Below, piece by piece: positions 1 to 8,872 of a DNA stretch of 64,000 nucleotides. Source of the stretch: Embleya scabrispora DSM 41855 (GTDB lineage Bacteria > Actinomycetota > Actinomycetes > Streptomycetales > Streptomycetaceae); contig NZ_KB889664.1 in NCBI RefSeq assembly GCF_000372745.1, forward strand, positions 1-64,000. Direction: 5' to 3'. Numbering within the stretch: position 1 is the stretch's first letter; each line of letters starts with the position of its first letter. The notes beneath the pieces are model-generated. The model was not told the origin of the DNA. It saw only the letters and a list, made by a program, of their open reading frames with translations, and did not search any database. The position numbers were made by a program, and so were the translations under genes.

Positions 1-222
1 GGCATCCCGGTCTACTTCTGCAACCCGGGGAGTCCTTGGCAACGAGGCTCCAACGAGAACACCAACGGCCTGCTCCGGCAGTACTTCCCCAAGGGGACCG
101 ACCTGTCCGCCCACACCCGGGAACACCTCGACGCCGTCGCCGCCGAACTCAACGGCCGACCACGCAAAACGCTCGACTGGGCAACCCCAGCCGAGCGCCT
201 GCATAAACTACTCGCGGCCTGA
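1..222 (+). CDS. IS30-family transposase, C-terminal end (cut by window edge)
   Basis: The reading frame is open from base 1 to the TGA at 220-222 (73 residues). It matches the end of IS30-type DDE transposases: a [16 protein letters not shown] stretch carrying the last catalytic Glu, then YFPKGTDL and a closing [17 protein letters not shown] block. These enzymes cut and join the ends of their own insertion sequence. The right end of the element should lie in the bases just after the stop, but the left part is outside the window, so completeness and activity cannot be judged. It borders a run of broken genes, which fits rearrangement driven by the element. Confidence 0.9.
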   Translation, partial: GIPVYFCNPGSPWQRGSNENTNGLLRQYFPKGTDLSAHTREHLDAVAAELNGRPRKTLDWATPAERLHKLLAA

Positions 223-391
223 AAAACCAACCACGTGTTGCGACGACCCCTGGAATCTGCCAAGCAGGCATCCGCCCGGGGCGTTCGTCGTCGTCCGTCC
301 GGGTCTCGGCTGTGCGGATACCGCGGCGTAGCGACGCGGCCACCGCCGCAGGGCCCGCCGCCCGGATGCGTCGGCGACTCGTGGAGCAGTC
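223..391. other. IS30 right flank, no gene
   Basis: No coding frame is convincing here. The first few tens of bases probably hold the terminal inverted repeat of the IS30 element. The partner repeat lies outside the window, so the exact end and any target duplication cannot be defined. Confidence 0.4.
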
Positions 392-760
392 GTGAACGGG
401 CCGCGTCCGCGACCACGCCCGCACGCCCATGTGTCGACCGCGAGTGGTGAGATCCGTGCCACCGCGCGCGGAAACACCTTCGTCTTCAAGGGAGTTCCGT
501 ATGCCGTGCCGCCAAACGGCGCGAACCGCTTCCGTGCGCCCGAGCCCGCGCAGCCGTGGACCGGTGTCCGGGACGCGTCCAGGTACGGGCCGGCCGCGCC
601 GCAGAATCGGGACATCGTCCTGGAGCGCATGTTCGGCCACCCGCCGTTCGTGCACGACGAGGCCGGCTGTCCGACCCTGAACGTGTGGACGCCCGGTGTC
701 GACGACGCCCGACGCCCGGTGCTGGTCTGGCTGCACGGCGGGGCCTTCGTCACCGGCAGC
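392..760 (+). pseudogene. type-B carboxylesterase, N-terminal fragment
   Basis: Starting at a GTG at 392, about 120 residues match the N-terminus of the carboxylesterase/lipase (type B) family. They include STASGEIRATA, the FKGVPYAVPP strand, an APEPAQPWTGVRDASRYGP block, LNVWTP and the oxyanion motif VLVWLHGGAFVTGS. Homology stops there, near 760. The frame runs on without family features into a second esterase read in another frame. Full-length enzymes are about 500 residues and carry the catalytic Ser, Glu and His downstream, so this fragment cannot be active. It is probably a relic of a tandem esterase pair collapsed by recombination next to the IS30 element. Confidence 0.75.
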
Positions 761-761
761 G

Positions 762-1165
762 CAAGCCTGGGACGGTGTGCGCCCGGCGGACACCTTCGGC
801 GCGGCGCCGCCGCAGGTTCCGTTGGTGCCCGGGATGCCCCGGGTGTGGCGGCCCCAGGACGGTATGGACTGCCTGAGCGTCAACGTGTGGACGCCCGCGG
901 GCGGCGGCGACCGGCTGCCGGTGATGGTGTGGATCCACGGCGGTGCCTGGAAGTCGGGGTACTCGGGCGATCCGAACCACGACGGGGACGTGCTCGCCGC
1001 CGGTGGGGTGGTCCTGGTCACGTTCAACTACCGAGTGGGTTTCGAGGGCTTCGGGTTCGTCCCCGGAGCGCCCGCCAATCGGGGCCTCCTGGACCAGATC
1101 GCGGCCCTTGCCTGGGTGCGGGAGAACATCGCCAGCCTGTGGTCGCTGCAACGTGGCCTGCTCAA
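762..1165 (+). pseudogene. second type-B carboxylesterase, internal fragment
   Basis: In a different frame from the fragment before it, this stretch begins inside a type-B esterase at AWDGVRPADTFG. It continues through MDCLSVNVWTP, the oxyanion motif VWIHGGAWKSG and FNYRVGFEGFG to LAWVRENIA. Both ends are missing: about 45 N-terminal residues, and everything from the nucleophile elbow (usually GGDP..V...GxSxG) onward. After about 1165 the sequence becomes a short GGCCGT-type hexamer run and loses resemblance. The two fragments overlap in family coordinates, since both contain the HGGA motif. They must therefore come from two separate genes. Confidence 0.75.
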
Positions 1166-1591
1166 GCCGAGCCTGTCGGCATGGCCATGGCCGTGGCCGT
1201 GGCCGCGGCTCGGTCGTTGCCCATGCTGGTCGTGATGGCCCGCAACCGACCGCCGCGGTTCGCGGCCGATAATCCGCAGGTCCGTATCCGGGACGCGGAA
1301 CCAATCGTGGTTCGCGACCCGTTGGCCGCGTCCCGGCGCATCTGGCAGCCGCTGTCCACCCGGTGACATGCGCACCACCGCTGCACGCGCGCCATCGAAC
1401 CCCGGGCCCGCGGCCGCGTCGGCATCCATCCACGTCCGCATCCTCACCCCGCTTGCGACCGCGCTCCCACTCACTCCTGCAGCCCGACCCACGTCCCCGA
1501 CTCCACCGCCCCACTGCGGCACCGCCCGGCCGACCCACGTCGCCGACGTCACCGCGCGCCGCCCCATCGCGGCACCGTCCAAGAGGTGAGC

Positions 1592-1858
1592 ATGGCAATT
1601 CTCCGACTGATATCCCGACGGCTGCTTTCCTCGATACCCCTGCTGTTCGTCGTCTCCGCGCTCACATTCGTGCCGGTCTCCCCGGTCCCGGGCGATCCGG
1701 CCCGCACGATCGTCGGACAGCACGCGACGGAGGCGCAGTACCACGCGGTTCGCGACCAACTCGGCCTCAACGACTCGTTGCCGATGCAGTATTGGGACCG
1801 GCTCAAGGGCGTCGCGCCCGGCGACCTCGGGTCCTCGCTGGTCCGAACCGGGGCAGGG
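1592..1858 (+). pseudogene. DppB/OppB-type ABC permease, N-terminal fragment
   Basis: From ATG 1592, preceded by AAGAGGTGAGC, about 89 residues match the start of peptide/nickel ABC permeases of the DppB family. They show the first membrane segment (RRLLSSIPLLFVVSALTF), the PGDPA signature and a QLGLNDSLPMQYWDRL block ending near GDLGSSLV. Family proteins are about 310-330 residues with six membrane segments and an EAA loop. Here the homology ends near 1858 and the frame continues as low-complexity sequence. Prolines stand at two positions of the first helix where the family has leucine (FVPVSPVPGDPA), which suggests relaxed selection. No partner permease, ATPase or binding protein is nearby. 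Confidence 0.75.
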
Positions 1859-2583
1859 GTGTCCGAGCCGGGGCGCGGTCCGAGCCGGGATTGCACCCGC
1901 GTGGGCGTGAGGCTGGCGCAACTCCCGTGCCGGGCCCAAGCTTTCCGGGTTCCTGCGCAAGGCTTGCGGGCTGCGCGGGTGGCGCGTCGGGTCTTGCGTA
2001 CGGGCGGCTGTACGGCGGATCGTTGCGGATGCGCCGACAACCCCCGTGGTCGGTGCCCGGGCCGCCCGGCGATCTCACCCCCAATCGTCGGGCGGCTCCT
2101 CGCCGACGACCCGGGTGCTCACGTGTTCCGTCGGGGCCGCCTACCGGCGCTACGCCGACGCGCTGACTGACGGCGTACCGACCGGTGCCGGCCGTCGGCG
2201 CGCAGCGTGCTCGCGCCACCCCCACGACGGGCTCGACAACGTCTGTGCGCTCGGCCTCGCATCTCCCACCGCTCGGTCCGCGACAACGCGGTCGAGTGCC
2301 CGCGCCCGCGTACGTGCCCGCCGCGCGACCCGCCGCCGCGACGCCCGAGCCGCTCGGCGGCGTCCTCTCCGGAGGGCGCGGTCGTCGAGGCCACCGGATC
2401 ACGAGCGCGGGAGCGCTCGTGGGTGGGAACGGTGACCGCTGCCGGTTCCGAGGCACCGACGCGGTGGCGCGGGGCGCCCCCGGCTGTGTCCATGAGGCGC
2501 CGGTTTCGCGCGTCCGGCTGCATTGGTTGCGACACGCCGTGTGGTGTCACGATCGTGTCCGACCCGTATCGCACAATGGCTCG
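1859..2583. other. 725-nt non-coding or degraded stretch
   Basis: Several long open frames exist on both strands, but they are Arg/Pro/Ala-rich noise typical of very GC-rich DNA, with no recognisable domain or ribosome site. A short plus-strand stretch around 2110-2165 (VGAAYRRYADALTDGV) faintly recalls type-B esterases but is too short to call. Confidence 0.5.
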
Positions 2584-3021
2584 ATGATCCCGGATGACGA
2601 GTATCTGTTGAAACTGGGCCGAGTGACGTACACCCTGGCCCTGCTGGAGAGTGTGGCCCTGGCCGAGCTGGACCAACTTGCCGGTCTGCCACCGGCGTTG
2701 GCGCCGCGCAAGCTGGCGGGCAAGAGCATCGAGGCGATCGCGCGGGTACTGTCCGACTCCGCGAACACCGGCAAGGTCGCCGACGAGACGACCCGAGCCT
2801 GGCTCCAGGTCGCGGGTGGCGAACTCGCCGCCGCGGGACGTATCCACCACGCGATCAAGCACGCCCGCGCCGCCGAGGAGGGCGAGCAGCCGCACCTGCA
2901 CCGGCGCAGCGGCGAAGCCGGTGACGCCGTGGACATCACCACAGCCTGGCTGCAACGCGCCCAGTCCGACCTCGACGACGCCCTGCGCCAGATCTCCGGA
3001 GGCCGAGCCAAGGCCGCCTGA
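2584..3021 (+). CDS. hypothetical helical protein, 145 aa
   Basis: I do not recognise this protein. From ATG 2584 (MIPDDEYLLKLGRVTYTLALLE) it is soluble, helix-rich, Ala/Leu/Arg-rich and free of signal peptide, membrane segment or cysteine cluster. The second half contains long amphipathic stretches (ARVLSDSANTGKVADETTRAW; DITTAWLQRAQSDLDDAL). There is no clear ribosome site before the ATG, so it may be translated from a leaderless message. The frame stays open upstream, but the upstream codons look like noise. The even amino-acid composition and the clear stop at 3019-3021 suggest a real gene. Actinobacterial proteins of this shape are usually annotated as hypothetical. Confidence 0.6.
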   Translation: MIPDDEYLLKLGRVTYTLALLESVALAELDQLAGLPPALAPRKLAGKSIEAIARVLSDSANTGKVADETTRAWLQVAGGELAAAGRIHHAIKHARAAEEGEQPHLHRRSGEAGDAVDITTAWLQRAQSDLDDALRQISGGRAKAA

Positions 3022-3241
3022 CCGCCCGACGGAACACCGCCGAAGTCCACGGCGGGCGCGGCAGCGCGGAGCCGAAGCCGATTCGATCCATCGACGCCGA
3101 GCCCGCCTTCACCGCCGACGCCCGCCACCCACCGGCCACGCTCGTATCCGCATTCGAATCCGTATCGCGTATCCCGCGATGGCGTGACCCGTAGTCGCCG
3201 ACCATGCCGGCACCCGGCCGGCCGGTACGGTGTCTGCGGCA

Positions 3242-4972
3242 ATGGCGAGCGAGCAGCGGGGGCACTCGGACATGCGGGTTCTGGCGGGGCGGTACGAACT
3301 GGTGCAGTTGGTGGGCAGGGGCGGCATGGGGGAGGTGTGGAAGGGCGTCGACCGCGAACTCGGGCGCACCGTGGCCGTGAAGGTGCTGCCCGCCGAACTC
3401 ACCCGCCACGAGGAGTTCCGCCGGCGGTTCCGCCGTGAGGCCCGTACCAGCGCTGCCCTGTCCCACCACGGCGTGGCGACGCTGCACGACGTGGGCGAGG
3501 ACGTCGACGGCGCCGACGTCGTCCCGTTCCTGGTCATGGAGTACATCGACGGCCGCACGCTGACCGACGCCCTGCGTACCGGCCCGTTGCCGATCGCCCG
3601 GGCGGTCGCGATGGCCCGCGACGTCGCCGACGCGCTGGTGCACAGCCACGGCCTGGGTGTGATCCATCGGGACATCAAGCCGTCGAACGTCATGGTCACC
3701 GAGTCCGGCTCGGTCAAGGTGCTCGACTTCGGCATTGCCAAGGCGCTCGCCGAGACGACGACGCGCTTGACCGCGACCGGGCTCATGGTCGGGACGCCGG
3801 CGTACCTGTCGCCCGAGCAGATCGACGGCGATGCGGTCGACGCGCGCACCGACATCTACTCGCTCGGCTGCCTGCTGTACGAACTACTCACCGGACAACC
3901 GCCGTTCACCGGTGACTCGCCGTTCGCGGTGATGAACCAGCACCTGACCAAACAACCGCCGCCACCGTCTGCGCTGCGGACGGACGTCCCGGCCCATGTC
4001 GATGTCCTCACCCTGTCCGCCCTCGCCAAATCCCCGGAGCAGCGGTACGCCGACGCGGCGACGTTCCGGTCGGCGCTGGAGTCGGCGCAACGCGCCCTGA
4101 GCGCCGACCCGACGGCGGTCGCGCCGCACAGCCGACCGACCGCCACCGGTACGCCGCGATCCCCGGAGGCGGACGGGCGGTTCACGCCCGGCGGACCCGC
4201 AGCAGCGGTGACACTCCTGCCGCCGGGCCCGATGCCTGGTTGGCCGGCGGGGAGTCCGCCAGGGGTTGGAGGTGGCGCGGGTGCCGGGAACGGAGGCGGG
4301 CCCGGGGTCGGATTCGGAGCCGAGGTCGGATTCGGTGGCGGGTTCGGGGCCGGCCCCGGGGTCGGGCCGTACGCAGGCGCCGGGACCACGGCTCCGCTGC
4401 CCGGCAACCCTGGCGAGGTCGACCCCAGGGGCGGGAGCGTGCGGCCCCGATCTCCGTGGACGATTCGCTACCGTCCCACGGAAACCGGGGCAATTGCCGT
4501 CGTGGGATGGGTGTTTCTGCTGATCTCCACGATGTCGCTCATCCGGTTCGAGCGGCCGGTCCCGCCCATCCTGATTCCCGCCGCCGAAGTCGCACTGGTT
4601 CTTTCCCTCTTGGCGCTGCTGTGGTCGGCGCGGCTCAGTGTGACGATCAGTTGGGCATACGTCGTCTCGCTCAACTACGCCGCCCTGGGGGCGCCGGCCT
4701 GGATCCACGCGCTGCCGTTCCTCGGGCTCGTGCCGTTCGCGCTCGCGGGCTTCGTCCGCCGTCGGCACAACCCCTCGGTCCTGACGGGCCTGCTGTGGAT
4801 CGCGTTTGCCGCCGCCTGGTGGGCCCAGACCGAGTACCGCGCCGCCGGCCCCCGTGAGGGGGGCTACACCCTGGTCGTGCTGATCGTGGTCGCCGTCACC
4901 GGCGCGCGAGGTCTGGCCGAACGCGGCTCGCGCAGCGCCGGCGACACGGCACCCGACCGTCGATACCCGTAG
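3242..4972 (+). CDS. membrane-anchored Ser/Thr protein kinase
   Basis: This is a Hanks-type kinase. In order it shows the glycine loop GRGGMGEVWKG, the ATP-binding lysine in VAVKVLP, the catalytic loop HRDIKPSN, the DFGIAK magnesium loop and the activation/P+1 segment GTPAYLSPEQ. The kinase lobe spans roughly residues 15-280. A Pro/Gly/Ala-rich linker of about 130 residues follows. The C-terminus holds four hydrophobic segments from about residue 415, starting at AIAVVGWVFLLISTM. The sensor part is thus a small membrane domain, without PASTA repeats. ATG 3242 is used; GTG 3230 and ATG 3272 (MRVLAGRYELV) are alternatives, the last closest to the usual family start. It stands alone, next to remnants of another kinase at 4990-5407. 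Confidence 0.9.
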   Translation: MASEQRGHSDMRVLAGRYELVQLVGRGGMGEVWKGVDRELGRTVAVKVLPAELTRHEEFRRRFRREARTSAALSHHGVATLHDVGEDVDGADVVPFLVMEYIDGRTLTDALRTGPLPIARAVAMARDVADALVHSHGLGVIHRDIKPSNVMVTESGSVKVLDFGIAKALAETTTRLTATGLMVGTPAYLSPEQIDGDAVDARTDIYSLGCLLYELLTGQPPFTGDSPFAVMNQHLTKQPPPPSALRTDVPAHVDVLTLSALAKSPEQRYADAATFRSALESAQRALSADPTAVAPHSRPTATGTPRSPEADGRFTPGGPAAAVTLLPPGPMPGWPAGSPPGVGGGAGAGNGGGPGVGFGAEVGFGGGFGAGPGVGPYAGAGTTAPLPGNPGEVDPRGGSVRPRSPWTIRYRPTETGAIAVVGWVFLLISTMSLIRFERPVPPILIPAAEVALVLSLLALLWSARLSVTISWAYVVSLNYAALGAPAWIHALPFLGLVPFALAGFVRRRHNPSVLTGLLWIAFAAAWWAQTEYRAAGPREGGYTLVVLIVVAVTGARGLAERGSRSAGDTAPDRRYP

Positions 4973-4989
4973 CCGCAAGTGAGCGGACG

Positions 4990-5407
4990 TCAGGCCGCGT
5001 TGCCGTTTTCCGAGGAGCGATCCGAAGTCCACCCGCGGCCGCACCAAGGTCGGATCACGGTCGTGATCGGTGTGCTCGCCCAGTACCGTTCCAAGGTTGG
5101 TATCGGTGGTGCGGGGATCCCCATCGCGCCGAGCGTTTGTTGGTATCCCTGCTTCCAATGGCCATGGGTGAACGCGTCCTGGCGGGCGTCGTTGACGGCG
5201 GTTCGCGGCGGCTTGTCTTCTGTGGTCAGGCCGATGCCGTACTTCCACGCTCATGAAGCGGATATGGTCCGGGGCGTAGCCGAGATACGCCGCGATGGTC
5301 TTCGCGAGCACCACGTCGGGCGGGCTTGACGTCGCGATGCACCACGCGGCGGCTGTGCGCGTGGGCGAGCGCCGCCAGGATCGCCGACACCATGGAGAGC
5401 GCCACCA
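4990..5407 (-). pseudogene. remnant of a Ser/Thr kinase fused to a glutamate-type solute-binding protein
   Basis: Reading leftward, the minus strand shows pieces of one gene in alternating frames. First comes a kinase stretch ALAHAHSRRVVHRDVKP (near 5390-5325). A frame change follows, then a binding-protein segment VVLAKTIAAYLGYAPDHIRF (near 5315-5245). After another frame change comes YGIGLTTEDKPPRTAVNDAR with HWKQGYQQTLGAMGIPAPPIPTLERY (to about 5060), which matches the C-terminus of glutamate/polar amino-acid ABC binding proteins. Kinases fused to such a domain exist in streptomycetes. The pieces are collinear, but most of the kinase lobe and the middle of the binding domain are deleted. 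The gene is dead. Its exact limits are uncertain. Confidence 0.65.
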
Positions 5408-5420
5408 TGTTTGGGAGGAC

Positions 5421-5636
5421 GTGGTGGAGGTGTCCTTCCGTCCGACATCGGAACGAACCCGGTTGGCGCAGTGGGCGGCCGAGGCAGCTTGGGACCTGGA
5501 TCTCACCCGGCCCGACTACCGGGTACGGTACTGCGCCCGGGGGATGGACGAGGGACGGCAACTCTCCACCGGAGGGGCCAAGGATCCGCAGGCGGACAGC
5601 TACCTCCTACAGTTCCGCCCCGCCCGGACCGGGTGA
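5421..5636 (+). pseudogene. C-terminal fragment of an unknown actinobacterial protein
   Basis: From GTG 5421 the frame reads VEVSFRPTSERTRLAQWAAE, then AAWDLDLTRPDYRVRYCARG and a closing DSYLLQFRPARTG before the TGA at 5634-5636. The charge pattern and ending resemble the C-terminal third of a common streptomycete protein of unknown function. The upstream half is absent because the preceding bases belong to the minus-strand kinase remnant. It is therefore probably a truncated gene rather than a genuine 71-residue protein. No ribosome site precedes the GTG. Confidence 0.5.
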
Positions 5637-6054
5637 TCCGCCAGACCTCGCAGAACGCCGCGTACCGCCACCGTTACGCGAGCGCACTTGGGCTCCCCCA
5701 GTAACAGGCCCGGCCGAACTCGTCCCCGTCATACGCCGTGCACACCCCGGGCGGCTGCTCCGGTACGTCCCCCCGACATCGATGAGCAGTCGGCCGCGGG
5801 ATCGGGCATGGCGAAATCTTCTTTTGCCAAAGGGTGTTCGGATCTGACGGCGGACGCCGTGGCGTGTTGGGCCACGGCCCCAAAGGGAACGATCCTGCGA
5901 GATCGGGGAGATGCTCCCGTCCGGCTGGTAGCGCCGCGGTCGGGGTGGTCGTGGATCCGCCGGTCACCGCCATCGAGGAGGGCCGGGACCCGTCCTCGAT
6001 GGCGGCGGCCTGGCCGGCCCGCCTATCGTCTACTGCCGGCCTGGAGGCCCCGCC
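5637..6054. other. intergenic region with no supported gene
   Basis: A minus-strand frame ending near 5674 carries a protein-like tail (VCTAYDGDEFGRACYWGSP), but its start is unconvincing and it matches no family I know. GC-rich inverted repeats around 5970-6040 may end the hydrolase transcript. Confidence 0.4.
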
Positions 6055-6777
6055 TCACTTCAGGTGCCGGGCGAAGAACCGGTTTCCGTCGTCCACCTCG
6101 AACCACGGGGTGCCGGCGTGCCCGCCCAGATTGGCGTGCAGCGTCTTCTCCTTGGTGCCGAAGGCGTCGAACAGGTCCAGGGCCGACTGCCGGTCGTTCC
6201 CTTCGTCGTCCCACTGCAGCAGGAACAGCAGCGGAATGGTGACCTGCCGGGCCTCCTCGCGCTGGGCGCGGGGCACGTAACCCCCGGCGAAGAATCCGGC
6301 GGCCGAGATACGCGGTTCGACCGCCGCCAGCCGAATGCCGATGGCGGTCATCCCCGAGTACCCGACCGGGCCGCCGATCTCGGGCAGCGCGAGAAGGGCG
6401 TCCAGGGTGGTCCGCCATTCCGGGACCGCCTTTTCGACCAGCGGGACGATGAAGGACTCGAAGATCTCGTCGACCGGCTCGCCGGCCGCCATCGCCCGGC
6501 GGAGATCGGCGCGAGCCTGCTCATCCACGGCGGAACGGGGCCGGTCGCCGTGCCCGGGGTGGTCGATGGCGGCCACCGCGTAGCCGTACTCCGCCGCGGA
6601 CTGCCGGGCCCGGCCCACCAGCCGCGATTCCCGCTTGTGCAAGCCGCCGTTGTGGCCGATCAGGATCAGCGGGGCAGGCGCGGATCCAGACGTCCACAGG
6701 ACGCCGGGGATCTCGCCGAGGGTGAATTCGCGTTCGAGGACGCCGTCGTCGAGGCGCTGTTCGGAAGTGAATCGCAT
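6055..6777 (-). CDS. alpha/beta hydrolase
   Basis: A 240-residue alpha/beta-hydrolase-fold enzyme resembling the dienelactone-hydrolase/acyl-peptidase group. It has the strand LILIGHNGG for the oxyanion region and AAIDHPGHGDR. The nucleophile elbow is GYSGM, with Ser as nucleophile and the last Gly of GxSxG replaced by Met. A later Asp (WDDEGNDRQ) and a His (LGGHAGTPWF) complete the triad. There is no signal peptide, so it acts in the cytoplasm; its substrate is unknown. The ATG at 6777 follows an SD-like GAAGGG at 6785-6790. It is divergent from the rifampicin-monooxygenase-like gene, and the two share a duplicated leader, so they are probably co-induced. Confidence 0.85.
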   Translation of the reverse strand: MRFTSEQRLDDGVLEREFTLGEIPGVLWTSGSAPAPLILIGHNGGLHKRESRLVGRARQSAAEYGYAVAAIDHPGHGDRPRSAVDEQARADLRRAMAAGEPVDEIFESFIVPLVEKAVPEWRTTLDALLALPEIGGPVGYSGMTAIGIRLAAVEPRISAAGFFAGGYVPRAQREEARQVTIPLLFLLQWDDEGNDRQSALDLFDAFGTKEKTLHANLGGHAGTPWFEVDDGNRFFARHLK

Positions 6778-6822
6778 GGTCGTGCCCTTCGGGAGTGCTC
6801 TTGAACGGCGCTCCCGGACGAC

Positions 6823-6876
6823 CTATCGTCCGACCGTGACTCCGGAGGGGAGCACCCATGTCGATACTGCGTTCAC
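6823..6876 (-). CDS. leader ORF of the hydrolase gene, 17 codons
   Basis: GTG at 6876 follows a strong SD (GGAGG seven bases upstream on the minus strand) and reads MNAVSTWVLPSGVTVGR before TAG. It begins with the same residues as the leader at 7108-7161 and has the same length. The stop codon lies in the four-base loop of a perfect six-pair hairpin (6816-6821 with 6826-6831). A second stem (6791-6798 with 6808-6815) separates it from the SD of the hydrolase gene. The arrangement suggests translation-dependent control of the downstream gene, not a functional peptide. Confidence 0.6.
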   Translation of the reverse strand: MNAVSTWVLPSGVTVGR

Positions 6877-6913
6877 GGGTACCACCTCCTCGTTCTCTCG
6901 CACGGCCTCCGGA

Positions 6914-6943
6914 AACGTAGCAGCGGTCGCCATGGTCCGCCAA
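6914..6943 (-). promoter_or_regulatory. candidate promoter for the hydrolase leader
   Basis: On the minus strand TTGGCG (6943-6938) and TACGTT (6919-6914) are spaced by 18 bases. They lie about 25 bases before the SD of the leader ORF. Assignment is by consensus only. Confidence 0.4.
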
Positions 6944-7039
6944 CAGGTTTCGCGGACGCTCGGTGACCGGATGCCACGGAGCCGCTCGCCCAAAGGCCAA
7001 GCCCGTGCGGTCAGTTGTGATCACCTGGCCGGGAAAGGA

Positions 7040-7068
7040 TTGGACGGGATGATGCTCGGGTTTGTAGC
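7040..7068 (+). promoter_or_regulatory. candidate promoter for the monooxygenase leader
   Basis: TTGGAC (7040-7045) and TGTAGC (7063-7068) are spaced by 17 bases, at nearly the same distance from the leader SD as the counterpart on the other side. Confidence 0.45.
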
Positions 7069-7107
7069 TTGCGGTGGACCGTGACACCGCCCGAGGAGGC
7101 GAGACCC

Positions 7108-8767
<1,660 letters not shown>

Positions 8768-8872
8768 TTTCGCCTGAACAACCGAAAGGGCCCCTGAGGA
8801 GGATCGAACGGCCGGCGGCGATCGACTCGGTGGTCGGAGCGGCATCACCCGGCCGCGAGGGCTCGCCGGTGC

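Noticed and set aside
2046-2200. Possible third carboxylesterase fragment (VGAAYRRYADALTDGV)
   Set aside because: Too short, and lacks any conserved motif of the family.
5674-5973. Minus-strand 99-codon frame ending VCTAYDGDEFGRACYWGSP
   Set aside because: Only the last third looks protein-like; the start is unconvincing and no family is recognised.
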